From: JAMLJG01 sp035327585
Lineage (GTDB): Bacteria > Verrucomicrobiota > Kiritimatiellia > CAIVKH01
Assembly: GCA_035327585.1 (NCBI GenBank)
Contig: DAOLDD010000020.1
Coordinates: forward strand, 1-64,000
Direction of reading: 5' to 3'
Length of the DNA stretch: 64,000 bases
Shown: positions 8,416 through 17,024 of the stretch, piece after piece
Layout: every line of letters starts with the position of its first letter
Numbering within the stretch: position 1 is the first letter of the stretch
Notes under the pieces: generated by a model
The model's database searches: none
Told to the model about the DNA's origin: nothing
The model's input: only the letters and a program-made list of their open reading frames with translations
Translations under genes and position numbers: made by a program

Positions 8416-8831
8416 AGATCATCGTGGCCGGACGGGATCGTACCGATGAAATGGCTGCCGACCTCCAAGCCGAAGCGTCGCGCATGGAACGGGCCGGACT
8501 GCTCGACATCTTTCCCCCGGAAATTTCGGCGCTTCGCCTGCTAGAGGCGAAGAATCATGCGGAATATCTCGACCGATTCGCGGATCTGGCGCGTCGTCGC
8601 GCGCATGTGGACACCCTTGGGTTCCGCGTTCCCCGCCGGAGCGGCCCGCGCGGCGCGATCGTATTCCACTTCAAGCGTATCCTGTGGAAGCTGCTGCGCT
8701 ATCAGCATGACCGGATGGCGTATCGGCAGAATCTCGTCAATTCGAACCTGATCGCGTTGGTGGAACTTCAGGCGGTGGAAATCGCCGAGCTGAAGCGCCG
8801 GGTGAAGGAACTGGAGAATCGCCCGCCATGA
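8412..8831 (+). CDS. Small protein of glycosyltransferase operon, unknown function
   Basis: A 139-residue soluble protein. The start at 8412 overlaps the YihY stop (ATGA), and its end overlaps the glycosyltransferase start in the same way. The middle (FHFKRILWKLLRYQHDRMAYRQNLVNS, about 88-114) is basic, aromatic and amphipathic, suggesting membrane-surface association. The last 25 residues form a short coiled coil (AVEIAELKRRVKELEN). I recall similar basic WKLLRYQHDR-type segments in proteins from surface polysaccharide clusters, but no function is known to me. It is probably an accessory to the downstream GT4 enzyme. Confidence 0.7.
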   Translation: MKIIVAGRDRTDEMAADLQAEASRMERAGLLDIFPPEISALRLLEAKNHAEYLDRFADLARRRAHVDTLGFRVPRRSGPRGAIVFHFKRILWKLLRYQHDRMAYRQNLVNSNLIALVELQAVEIAELKRRVKELENRPP

Positions 8832-9895
8832 CCCGGCCCGCGATTCACCAGATTCTCAACGGCTTCGCCGAAGGCGACGCGATTTCATCTTGCGCGCGGA
8901 TCATGCGCGATGTCGTGCGTGGCTGGGGGTATGCCTCGGAACTTTATGCCCCAATGCGGCACGTCGCGCCCGCCGTGCGCTCCGAATGCCGCCCGCTGGA
9001 GGAGTATCACGGGGCCTCGTGCGACGTTGTGTTGCACCATTATTCAATCGCCTCGCCGGCGGTGGACGTGTTCGACGCGTCGTCCGCTCGCCGGATTCTG
9101 CTCTACCACAACATCACGCCCGCAGAATTCTACGACGGGTTCGACGACGTCGTTGCGGACCAGTTGCGCGCCGCGCGCGCGCGCATGCCCGCGGTCGTGC
9201 AGCGCGCCGACGCCGCGTGGGCGGTGTCGGACTATAACGCGGCTGAACTCCGCGCCGCCGGTGCGCGCCATGTAGCGGTATTTCCGTTGGTCTTCGATCC
9301 CGGGCCTTTGGATGCGCCGGATGATCCCGAGGTCCGCAAACGTTTTGCCGCACGCCTGACCACGTTTCTCACGGTGGGCCGCGTGGCGCCGAACAAGCGG
9401 GTCGAGACGCTGATCGAGGCCTTTCGCTGGTACCATCGCGTGCTCAATCCGTACAGCCGCCTCGTGATCGTCGGCTCGGAACGCAGTTGCCCGCGCTACC
9501 ACGCCATGCTGCGCATGCTGGCGGGCGACTACGATCTGCCGAACGTTTGTTTTGAAGGCTTTGCGTCGCCCGGCGGACTGCCGACCTACTACCGCTGCGC
9601 GGACGCCTTCGTTTCCACAAGCGAACACGAGGGGTATTGCCTGCCGCTGCTGGAGGCGATGCACTGTGGTGTTCCTGTGATCGCGCATGCCACCGGCGGC
9701 ATGCCGGAGGCGATGGGCGGGGCCGGGGTGTTGTACGAAGACCTCACCCCGCCGCAACTGGCAGTCCTGATGCACCGGGTGACGGCGGATGCCGCCCTGC
9801 GCCGGGAGATTCTCGAATCACAGCAGCGCCGTATGGCCGCCGTGCGTGCGCGCAATATCGCCGCCGAACTGCGCGCCCTGCTCGAAGGCGCGTAA
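8828..9895 (+). CDS. GT4-family glycosyltransferase
   Basis: A 355-residue GT-B fold enzyme that should transfer a sugar from a nucleotide donor to a glycan or lipid. The C-terminal donor domain shows FLTVGRVAPNKRVETLIEAF near residue 178 and the E-x7-E motif EHEGYCLPLLEAM near 263-275. There is no signal peptide or membrane helix, so it acts in the cytoplasm. It is the last gene of the Nudix-YihY operon and converges with rmuC, only 3 bp apart and with no terminator between. Donor and acceptor cannot be predicted. Confidence 0.88.
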   Translation: MTRPAIHQILNGFAEGDAISSCARIMRDVVRGWGYASELYAPMRHVAPAVRSECRPLEEYHGASCDVVLHHYSIASPAVDVFDASSARRILLYHNITPAEFYDGFDDVVADQLRAARARMPAVVQRADAAWAVSDYNAAELRAAGARHVAVFPLVFDPGPLDAPDDPEVRKRFAARLTTFLTVGRVAPNKRVETLIEAFRWYHRVLNPYSRLVIVGSERSCPRYHAMLRMLAGDYDLPNVCFEGFASPGGLPTYYRCADAFVSTSEHEGYCLPLLEAMHCGVPVIAHATGGMPEAMGGAGVLYEDLTPPQLAVLMHRVTADAALRREILESQQRRMAAVRARNIAAELRALLEGA

Positions 9896-9898
9896 GCG

Positions 9899-10987
9899 CT
9901 ACGAGGCGTCCGGCAGCGCCGCCGGCTCCGCGCCCTGCACGACGCCGTCGATCTGCGCGAGCTTGAGGTCGACTTTTTCGAGTCGCTTCTGGGCTTCATC
10001 GTACTTCGCCCGTGCATTGTCGAGGTGGCCGCCGACGAGGCGGAAGGCGTCGGCGAAGCGCCCGAATTCGACGTGCACGCGGGAGAGCTGGTTGATGACC
10101 TCGCGCGCTCTTTCCTCGATCCGCATGCCTTTGAGGCCGAGCAGCACGGTTTGCAGATACGCATAAAAGCTGTTGGGCGAGACGGGGATCACGCGCTTTT
10201 TCAGCGCGTATTCAAACAGCGCTCCATCGCCGCCGAGTTCGTCATCCCGGATGATTGTTTCGTAGTAGACGTTCTCCGCCGGGATGTACATGAGCGCGAA
10301 ATCGAAGGTGCCCTCGTCGGTCCGGATGTACTTTTTCGCGATGGCGTCGATGTGCTTTTTGACGTCCTGCATGAAAACGCGGCGATGCGTTTTCTTCTCG
10401 TCTTCCGTGGCGGACGCAACGACGCGCTGGAAGTTTTCGAGCGGGAACTTCGCGTCCACGGGCACCATGCCGGCTTTCAGGATGACGACGGCGTCGACGA
10501 TCTCGCCGCCCTGGAACGCGTGTTGCATGCGGAAATGATCCGGCGGCAGGATTTGCGCGAGCAGGTCCCCCAGAAACAATTCGCCGATATTGCCGCGCAA
10601 TTTTGGGGAACGCAGGATGTCCTGCAGGCTGGCGATGTCTTTGCCGATTTCCGCGAGCCGCTGCGTTTTTTCCGTGAGCTGACCCAGGTTCTGCCGCACG
10701 TCGTTGATGACGCGCGCCGCGCCGTCGAGCCGCTCATCCATTGCCCGGCGATTCCCATCCAGCGAGGTGACGACCTGTCCTTGCAGGGTGGTTAGCGATT
10801 GGCGCAGCCCCTCGACCTGCATGCTGAACGCGCCGACCTGTCCCTTGAGTTCCGCGAGCGCCTGCTGGTCCTCGGGGCGCGGCTTCAACTCGCGCAGGCT
10901 GGCGCGCAGCCAGAGGGCGAGCCCGATAAACGCGGTGAGGCACAGCAGGGCAAGCAGGATCGGGAGATAGGGCATGGGCTGAATCAT
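9899..10987 (-). CDS. rmuC: DNA recombination protein RmuC
   Basis: A 362-residue protein with an N-terminal membrane helix (about 7-27), a coiled-coil region to about 120, and the RmuC nuclease-like domain. That domain is marked by SPKLRGNIGELFLGDLLAQI near 130, PVDAKFPLENF near 177 and YIPAENVYYETI near 235. RmuC limits DNA inversions at short inverted repeats in E. coli, probably by cleaving DNA structures, which is of interest in a window with many such repeats. The gene is monocistronic. Confidence 0.9.
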   Translation of the reverse strand: MIQPMPYLPILLALLCLTAFIGLALWLRASLRELKPRPEDQQALAELKGQVGAFSMQVEGLRQSLTTLQGQVVTSLDGNRRAMDERLDGAARVINDVRQNLGQLTEKTQRLAEIGKDIASLQDILRSPKLRGNIGELFLGDLLAQILPPDHFRMQHAFQGGEIVDAVVILKAGMVPVDAKFPLENFQRVVASATEDEKKTHRRVFMQDVKKHIDAIAKKYIRTDEGTFDFALMYIPAENVYYETIIRDDELGGDGALFEYALKKRVIPVSPNSFYAYLQTVLLGLKGMRIEERAREVINQLSRVHVEFGRFADAFRLVGGHLDNARAKYDEAQKRLEKVDLKLAQIDGVVQGAEPAALPDAS

Positions 10988-11048
10988 TAACCACGGGGGG
11001 CACGAAGGTCACGGAGAAAGCAGGAGGACATGACCGCCGGTCTCCGTG
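10987..11048. repeat. CACGGAG-type dispersed repeat with hairpin
   Basis: Directly upstream of rmuC lies an ACCACGGGGGGCACGAAGG-type sequence ending TCACGGAGAAAG, with an inverted CACGGAGA/TCTCCGTG pair (11010-11017 and 11041-11048). Related sequences occur at 41841-41870 (inverted) and 50181-50208. Such ACCACGGAG-type repeats are widespread in environmental bacterial genomes. Their role is unknown. Confidence 0.5.
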
Positions 11049-11111
11049 TTCACCCACATCCGTCAGGGCCTTGCGGCGGTGGATAGCGAAAGCGGGCGGG
11101 GAATTGTCCGG

Positions 11112-11954
11112 TTATCGCACCAGCAACACCGGCTTGTGCGCCGTCGCGATGAGGCTCTGTGTGGTCGAGCCGAGGATCATGTCGCGGATGCGGGAGTGGC
11201 CGTGCGCGCCGACGACGATGAGGGTGCAGCCCAGTTCCTCCGCCTTCATGGCGATCATCTGGTCGGGGCGTCCTTCGACGACGAGTGTGGCGGCGGCGCA
11301 TTCATGGGCGCGCGCCAATTGGATGCCGTCCTCCGCAATTTCACGGGCGCGGCGAAGGTCGTGATTTTCAGCGACACTGAGGATGACGAGCGGACTGGCG
11401 AGTGCGAGCGCGAGTTCGACCGCTTCGTGCAGGGCCTTGCTCGCGTGCGCGCTGCCGTCGACCGCGCACAGGATCTTGTCGATGGGCCGGAATGCGGCGG
11501 GCGTGACGAGGCAGGGCTTCAGGGAGTGGCGGCTTACGCGCTCCACGGTGGAGCCGATAAATTCGCCCGTGAGTTCCGCGTGTTCGCCATTCTGGCCGAG
11601 CACGATCATCTCCGCGCGTGATTCCTCCTCCAGGATGACACGCGCCGGGTGTCCCATCTTGATTACGGCGTCCGCGTCGATGCCCTCGGCCTCGGCCATG
11701 TTGGCGAATGCGGCCACCACGGTCTCGCCTTTTTGCTGGAGCAGGTCGCGAAATTGTTTGAGCTGGCCGCTGAAGGGCTGGGCCCCGATCCAGCCTGAAA
11801 TGTCGGCCATCAGGGGGCCTTCGAGCATGCGGGAGTCAAGGACGTGACACCCGGTGAGCGTGGCGTCGAGCCGTTTCGCGAGGAAGATCGCATAGCGGCA
11901 GGCCACGTTTCCGCCTTCTGAACCATCGGTGAACACCATAAGCGTCTTGATCAT
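11112..11954 (-). CDS. Tandem universal stress protein (UspA family)
   Basis: A 280-residue protein with two Usp domains (about 1-145 and 147-280). The second carries a clear ATP-binding motif, G-x2-G-x9-GS (VVGAHGHSRIRDMILGSTTQ); the first has a similar VLGQNGEH...IGSTVERV. The open frame extends 40 codons further upstream, but the start at 11954 is preceded by an AAGGAG ribosome site 9-10 bases away and begins with the typical MIKTLMVFTDGSE. Its job is probably nucleotide-dependent stress signalling. It is divergent from ftsK. Confidence 0.9.
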   Translation of the reverse strand: MIKTLMVFTDGSEGGNVACRYAIFLAKRLDATLTGCHVLDSRMLEGPLMADISGWIGAQPFSGQLKQFRDLLQQKGETVVAAFANMAEAEGIDADAVIKMGHPARVILEEESRAEMIVLGQNGEHAELTGEFIGSTVERVSRHSLKPCLVTPAAFRPIDKILCAVDGSAHASKALHEAVELALALASPLVILSVAENHDLRRAREIAEDGIQLARAHECAAATLVVEGRPDQMIAMKAEELGCTLIVVGAHGHSRIRDMILGSTTQSLIATAHKPVLLVR

Positions 11955-12076
11955 GCCGTTGATCTCCTTGCACAGTCGGCCACGGCAGAAGTGTATGAAA
12001 GGTCTTTCGCGCTGTCGAGTCTGTCCGTTGCATACCTCGCTTGCCCTTCCCGTATGGCGGTTGATATGCTGCACCG

Positions 12077-14629
12077 ATGGCAGTTAAAAAAGAAATCGCA
12101 CGAAGCGGGTGGCTGGAGGTCAGCGGCATCCTGCTGCTCACATTGAGCGTCCTCAGTCTGCTGGCGCTTTTTTCCCACGATCCGGGCGACATTTCGGTTC
12201 TGCAATCGCCGCCCAACGACCCGCCGGCAAACTTCATCGGCCCGATGGGGGCTTGGTTTGCCTTCCTTGTCTTTATGGGCTTCGGCATCGCCGGCTACCT
12301 GGTGCCGCTGACGCTCGCGTACACCGGATTGGTCTGCCTCTTTAAACGACAGGGCCGGATCTGGACGAAAATCGCATGGGGCGTCGTGACGCTACTGGCC
12401 ATGTCCGCGTTGCTGGAGTTGAACGCGGGTGGATGGGCGGCCTGGCGGCGCGATTTGAATGCCGGCAGTTCCGGCGGGTTGATGGGCGAATTGCTGACCG
12501 CGCGCACCCTGGTGCATTTGTGGGGGCCGATCGGAACCGGGATTCTGATGACGGGCGTCCTCGCGGTGGGCGTGGTGCTGATGCTGGAAATTCGACCCGG
12601 CGCGCTTTTTCGCAATGCGTGGGAGTTGATCCTCGCCGGGTACGACCGATGGGAAGTCGCCCGCAAGGCGCGGCTTGATCGGCTGCACCAGCTTGAAGAG
12701 GAACAGCGCGAAGTCATGAAGAAGCGGCGCCGCCTCGAGGAGGCCATGAAGGCAGATCCTGCCGCGCCGGTGGTGCGTGTGCGCAAGAAAGCCGCCGGGG
12801 AAGTGGAGGAGGCGCCGGTCCAGCCTCGCGGCCGTCGTGCCGCTCTGGAGGCGGAGGATGAATCCAGGCCGCCCGCCGTTCCGGAGGTCGAAGGTGACGC
12901 GCCCGCCGCGGATGAGGAGTCGGGACCACGCAAAGGATTCAAACTTTTCGGGCGCAAGAGCCGGGAGCCTGAACCGGTGGACGCGGTTACGCCCGAGGCG
13001 GAACCCAGCCCGGAACCGGCCGCTCATGAAACGCCGGAACCGGTCGTGGAGGAACGACCTCCGCGCCGTGCAGCGCCGCCCGCGCCGACCCCGCCGCCGC
13101 CCGTGGAAAGTTTGGCGGTACTGCCGTCCGGCGGAACCCAATGGACACTCCCGTCGATCGACATGCTGGACGCGGTTACCGGCCACCCGGAACTCTCGCA
13201 AACTGACGTTTCCGCGGGCGGATTCCTACTTAAGGACACGCTTGCCGAGTTCGGCGTTGAGGTCGAGGTGACGAACGTCGAACGTGGCCCCGTCGTGACG
13301 CGCTACGAACTGCTGCCCGCCGCGGGCGTACGCGTGGAGCGCATCGCCGGACTCAGCAACAACATCGCGCTCGCGATGAAGGCGGAGACCGTTCGCGTGC
13401 AGGCGCCGATTCCCGGCAAGGGCGTGGTGGGCATCGAGGTTCCAAACTCGAAGACGACCGCCGTGTATCTCCGCGAAGTCATCGAAAGCGATGTGTGGAA
13501 GAGCGGTCGCGCCGCCCTGCCGCTGTGCCTCGGCCAGGATGTCGGCGGTCGCGTCCAGATCGCGGACCTCGCGGACATGCCGCACCTGCTGGTGGCGGGC
13601 GCGACGGGTTCGGGCAAGACGGTGTGCATGAACTCGATTCTGGCCGGACTGCTGCTCGCGCGCACGCCGGACCAGATGCGCCTGATGTTGATTGACCCCA
13701 AGATCGTCGAATTCTCCGGTTACAACAGCATGCCGCACCTCGTCGTTCCGGTCATCACCGACCCCAAAAAGGTCGCGCTGGGCTTGCGCTGGGCGATCAA
13801 TGAGATGGAGAAGCGCTACAAACTGTTTGCGAAGGTCGGCGTCCGCAACATCAAGGCGTTCAACAGCCGCCCGATCGTCCGCCAGGAGGAACTGCTCATC
13901 GACGGCCTGCCTTCGGCGGAGCAGCCGCCGGAGGAGCGAATTCCCGACCGGGTGCCATACATCGTGATCGTCGTGGACGAACTCGCCGACCTGATGATGG
14001 TGGCGCAAGCCGAGGTGGAAAACCAGATCGCGCGCCTCGCGCAACTCTCCCGCGCGGTCGGCATCCATATGATCCTCGCGACGCAGCGTCCCTCGGTGAA
14101 CGTCATCACCGGGACGATCAAGGCGAATTTCCCGGCGCGTATTTCCTTCCAGGTGGCGCAGAAGGTGGACAGCCGGACAATTCTCGACGCCGCGGGCGCG
14201 GACAAACTGCTCGGCAAGGGCGACATGTTGTTCCTGCCGCCGGGCAGCCCGAAACTGATCCGCGCGCAAGGCGCGTTCACGACGGACGCGGAGATCAACC
14301 GCATCATCGCGCACTGGAAGCAGCAGGGCGCGCCGCAGTACGAGACGTCGATCAAGGACAAGATCGAGGGCAAGCAAGTCGACCTTCCGGACATGGAGGA
14401 GGACGACGAACTCCTGCAGCAGGCGATGGAAATCATCCGCCAGACGCGGCGCGCGTCGACCTCCTCGATCCAGCGCCGCCTGCGCATCGGCTATACCCGC
14501 GCCGCGCGCATCATGGATTTGCTGGAGCAGCGCGGCGTGGTCGGCCCGGCGCAGGGCGCGGAGCCGCGCGAAATCCTCATCGACCTCGACGGCGAGGTTC
14601 CCCAGAACGAAGTGAAGGAAGAGGCGTAG
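12077..14629 (+). CDS. ftsK: DNA translocase FtsK/SpoIIIE
   Basis: An 850-residue ATPase that pumps DNA at the division septum and activates dimer resolution. Four N-terminal membrane helices (about 12-185) are followed by a variable charged and proline-rich linker to about 345. The alpha/beta motor has Walker A GATGSGKT near 508-515 and Walker B YIVIVVDELADLMMV near 630. The C-terminal winged-helix gamma domain (about 775-845, ending QRGVVGPAQGAEPREIL) would read polarity sequences. Length is normal. It heads a seven-gene run with 7 bp to the next gene. Confidence 0.95.
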   Translation: MAVKKEIARSGWLEVSGILLLTLSVLSLLALFSHDPGDISVLQSPPNDPPANFIGPMGAWFAFLVFMGFGIAGYLVPLTLAYTGLVCLFKRQGRIWTKIAWGVVTLLAMSALLELNAGGWAAWRRDLNAGSSGGLMGELLTARTLVHLWGPIGTGILMTGVLAVGVVLMLEIRPGALFRNAWELILAGYDRWEVARKARLDRLHQLEEEQREVMKKRRRLEEAMKADPAAPVVRVRKKAAGEVEEAPVQPRGRRAALEAEDESRPPAVPEVEGDAPAADEESGPRKGFKLFGRKSREPEPVDAVTPEAEPSPEPAAHETPEPVVEERPPRRAAPPAPTPPPPVESLAVLPSGGTQWTLPSIDMLDAVTGHPELSQTDVSAGGFLLKDTLAEFGVEVEVTNVERGPVVTRYELLPAAGVRVERIAGLSNNIALAMKAETVRVQAPIPGKGVVGIEVPNSKTTAVYLREVIESDVWKSGRAALPLCLGQDVGGRVQIADLADMPHLLVAGATGSGKTVCMNSILAGLLLARTPDQMRLMLIDPKIVEFSGYNSMPHLVVPVITDPKKVALGLRWAINEMEKRYKLFAKVGVRNIKAFNSRPIVRQEELLIDGLPSAEQPPEERIPDRVPYIVIVVDELADLMMVAQAEVENQIARLAQLSRAVGIHMILATQRPSVNVITGTIKANFPARISFQVAQKVDSRTILDAAGADKLLGKGDMLFLPPGSPKLIRAQGAFTTDAEINRIIAHWKQQGAPQYETSIKDKIEGKQVDLPDMEEDDELLQQAMEIIRQTRRASTSSIQRRLRIGYTRAARIMDLLEQRGVVGPAQGAEPREILIDLDGEVPQNEVKEEA

Positions 14630-14635
14630 CCGTTC

Positions 14636-15247
14636 ATGGAGACGATGGGGCAGGTATTCAAGTCGGCGCGGGAGCGCAAGCGCATTTCGCTTTCCGCCGC
14701 CGCCGCCCGGACGCGCATCAAACTTCAGCACCTGGAAATGATGGAGCGCGACGATTTTTCGCGCATGCCCGCGCCTGCCTATGCGCGCGGGTTCATCCGC
14801 ATGTACGCTGATTTTTTGGGGCTGGAATCGGGCCCGCTCGTGGAGGAGTACAACCGGCTTCACCAGGCCGGTACGCGCGGCAAACCCGCCGCTCCGGCCG
14901 CGGCGCCGGAACCGCCGGCGCGCGAAACCGCGCCGATGGTGGCGGATGAGCCCGAGCCGATTGTTCCGAAGCCCGCGAAACCCGCGCGACCGCCGTTGGG
15001 CCCGGTTTTGCTGGCCGCCGCGTTGAACCTGCTCTCGCCGGCGAATCTGCGCCGCGCCGCGATCGTGCTGGGCGTCATCCTCGTGGCGTGGTTGCTGGTT
15101 TCGGGCGTCACCCGTTGCGTCCGGCATGTCCGCGAGCAGGCGGCGGAGCAACCCGTCCTCGCGCCCCGCAAAGGCGCGCCCGCGGTGGTGCAGGAGCCTT
15201 CCGATCCGTATCTGACCATTCCCGCCATCCCCGGAGCCACGCCATGA
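14636..15247 (+). CDS. RodZ-like helix-turn-helix membrane protein
   Basis: A 203-residue protein with an N-terminal HTH_25-type helix-turn-helix (about 1-75: GQVFKSARERKRISLSAAAARTRIK...YARGFIRMYADFLGL), a proline/alanine-rich linker, and one membrane helix near 142-160. The short C-terminal tail contains no recognisable RodZ beta-domain. RodZ links MreB filaments to the membrane and cell-shape machinery. The short form here is probably a RodZ-family regulator or scaffold. It overlaps pgsA by ATGA. Confidence 0.78.
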   Translation: METMGQVFKSARERKRISLSAAAARTRIKLQHLEMMERDDFSRMPAPAYARGFIRMYADFLGLESGPLVEEYNRLHQAGTRGKPAAPAAAPEPPARETAPMVADEPEPIVPKPAKPARPPLGPVLLAAALNLLSPANLRRAAIVLGVILVAWLLVSGVTRCVRHVREQAAEQPVLAPRKGAPAVVQEPSDPYLTIPAIPGATP

Positions 15248-15861
15248 ACGTTCCCAACATGCTAACCATGAGCCGGCTCGGCCTCGCCGGTGTGATGATG
15301 GCCCTGCTGACCATGCAGAAACCGTTTTTCTACAGCGCCGCGATGGTGGTGTTCGTCATTGGAGGGCTGACGGATTTCCTCGATGGCTACATCGCACGAA
15401 AGCAACGCATCGTCTCCGCGTTTGGCCGGCTGATGGACCCGCTGACGGACAAGGTGATGGTGTGCGCGGCGTTCGTCAGCTTCGTGGAAATCCAGGTGCC
15501 GCGCGGTTCCCAGATGATTTCCCTGGTCCCGGCCTGGATCGTGGTGATCATCATTGCGCGCGAATTTCTGGTGACCGGCCTGCGCCTGCTCGCCGCGACG
15601 CGCGGCAATATCATTTCCGCCGGCAAGTGGGGCAAACACAAGACCGTCTGGCAGATCGTGGTGATCGTCGCGCTGCTGCTGGGGCTCGCCATCCGCTATG
15701 ATCTCCTGCGCCACGCCGACCCCAAATTCCTCGCCAAATTCGATTTCGCGTTTTCGTATATCGCACAGGGCATGGCCCTCGGCGTGGCGGCCATCACCGT
15801 GGCCTCCGGCGTTCTTTATTTTGTTCAGCACCGGGAGTTGATAGCGGGTGGGCGCCCTTGA
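15244..15861 (+). CDS. pgsA: CDP-diacylglycerol-glycerol-3-phosphate 3-phosphatidyltransferase
   Basis: A 205-residue integral membrane enzyme making phosphatidylglycerol phosphate from CDP-diacylglycerol. The CDP-alcohol phosphatidyltransferase signature, DG-x2-AR-x8-G-x3-D-x3-D, is complete near residues 44-66 (DGYIARK...GRLMDPLTDK). It has about five membrane helices and normal length. The longer open frame upstream is replaced by the ATG at 15244, which overlaps the preceding stop. Confidence 0.92.
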   Translation: MNVPNMLTMSRLGLAGVMMALLTMQKPFFYSAAMVVFVIGGLTDFLDGYIARKQRIVSAFGRLMDPLTDKVMVCAAFVSFVEIQVPRGSQMISLVPAWIVVIIIAREFLVTGLRLLAATRGNIISAGKWGKHKTVWQIVVIVALLLGLAIRYDLLRHADPKFLAKFDFAFSYIAQGMALGVAAITVASGVLYFVQHRELIAGGRP

Positions 15862-15877
15862 CGGGCAAGGAGAAGTC

Positions 15878-16603
15878 ATGAAGAAGATGAAAAGCATGAT
15901 GCTGGCAGTCGCTGCGTCGGTCCTGGCCGGCGCCGCGTATGCGCAGGAGGAGGCCGCCGAGGCCGCGGAGGCGCAGGCGATGACCTTGCAGCAGATCATC
16001 GAAACAGGCGGCTGGTTGATGTATGTGCTCGGCGCGATGTCGGTGGCCGGGGTGGCGTTGATCCTCTATTTCCTCGTCGCACTCCGGCGGAATCAGATCA
16101 TTCCGCCGGAGTTTATCGACCAGGTGCGCGGGCTGATCCGCGAGGGGCGCCTCGTGGATGCGCAGACAGCGTGCCGCAACGACGCGTCGGCGATGGCCAG
16201 TATCCTGAACGCCGCGCTGGATTACGCGCTCCGCAGCCCAAAACCGGAGCCCGGGCTGCTGCGCGAAATCGTGGAAGGCGAGGGGGGGCGACAGGCCACG
16301 ATGATCCAGAACCAGACGCAGTACCTGCTCGACATCGGCGTCATCGCGCCGATGATCGGCCTGCTCGGCACGGTCATGGGCATGCTCACCGCCTTCAACA
16401 CCGTCGCGCTCGACCTCGCGAAGGCGAAGCCAATGTTGCTCGCGGGCGGCGTCTCGCAGGCGTTGGTGACCACGGTCGCCGGCTTGATCGTCGCGATCCC
16501 CGCGATGATTGCCTACGCGTATTTCCGCGGGCGCACCTCGCGCCTGATCTCCGACATGGAGAAAAACGCGGCCGAAATGATCACCCTGCTGCACAAGGAC
16601 TGA
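15878..16603 (+). CDS. exbB: MotA/TolQ/ExbB proton channel family protein
   Basis: A 241-residue protein with a cleavable-looking signal peptide (MKKMKSMMLAVAASVLAGAAYAQ) followed by the ExbB/TolQ core: a membrane helix near 48-70, then two more within 145-220 containing IAPMIGLLGTVMGMLTAF and AGLIVAIPAMIAYAYF. Together with ExbD it should use proton flow to drive an envelope machine. The start at 15878 has an AAGGAG site 7-8 bases upstream; an in-frame start 10 codons earlier lacks one. Whether it serves TonB or a Tol-like system cannot be decided. Confidence 0.88.
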   Translation: MKKMKSMMLAVAASVLAGAAYAQEEAAEAAEAQAMTLQQIIETGGWLMYVLGAMSVAGVALILYFLVALRRNQIIPPEFIDQVRGLIREGRLVDAQTACRNDASAMASILNAALDYALRSPKPEPGLLREIVEGEGGRQATMIQNQTQYLLDIGVIAPMIGLLGTVMGMLTAFNTVALDLAKAKPMLLAGGVSQALVTTVAGLIVAIPAMIAYAYFRGRTSRLISDMEKNAAEMITLLHKD

Positions 16604-16606
16604 CGC

Positions 16607-17023
16607 GTGAACTTCCGTTCCAGGTTGAAACCCGACCCCGTCGGTTTCCAGATGACGCCGATGATCGACGTCGTCTTCCTCCTGTTGTGCTTCTTCGTGA
16701 CCAGCCAGATTTTTGCGCAATGGGAGGCGGAGATCGATATCACGTTGCCGACCGCGCAGACCAGCGAGGTCCCGCAACGACTGCCCGGCGAAATCATCAT
16801 TAATATCCGTGCCGACGGCGCGGTGGTCGTCAACAGCCGGGAATTGGATGGCGGCGGCCTGGCGGCGATGCTTAAGCGGCTCGCGGAGCTCTTCCCGGGC
16901 CAGCCGGTGCTGATCCGGGCGGACAAGGCGACGGCCTACGAACACGTCATCACGGTGCTCGACCTCTGCCGCCAGTCTGATATTTGGAACATCTCCTTCG
17001 CGACGGGCGTGCCCGAGGGGTGA
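16607..17023 (+). CDS. exbD: ExbD/TolR biopolymer transport protein
   Basis: A 138-residue protein with one N-terminal membrane helix (about 20-38, following FQMTPMIDVVF with the conserved proton-path Asp near residue 19) and a periplasmic ExbD domain. It is the partner of the upstream ExbB homologue. It starts with GTG 4 bp after the exbB stop, behind an AAGGA site. Length is normal for the family. Confidence 0.9.
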   Translation: MNFRSRLKPDPVGFQMTPMIDVVFLLLCFFVTSQIFAQWEAEIDITLPTAQTSEVPQRLPGEIIINIRADGAVVVNSRELDGGGLAAMLKRLAELFPGQPVLIRADKATAYEHVITVLDLCRQSDIWNISFATGVPEG

Positions 17024-17024
17024 G

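Noticed and set aside
13226..15151. A 641-codon open frame on the minus strand opposite ftsK and the RodZ-like gene
   Set aside because: It is composed of Arg/His/Ala-rich shadow sequence, crosses two well-supported genes on the other strand and shows no domain. Long antisense frames are expected at this GC content.
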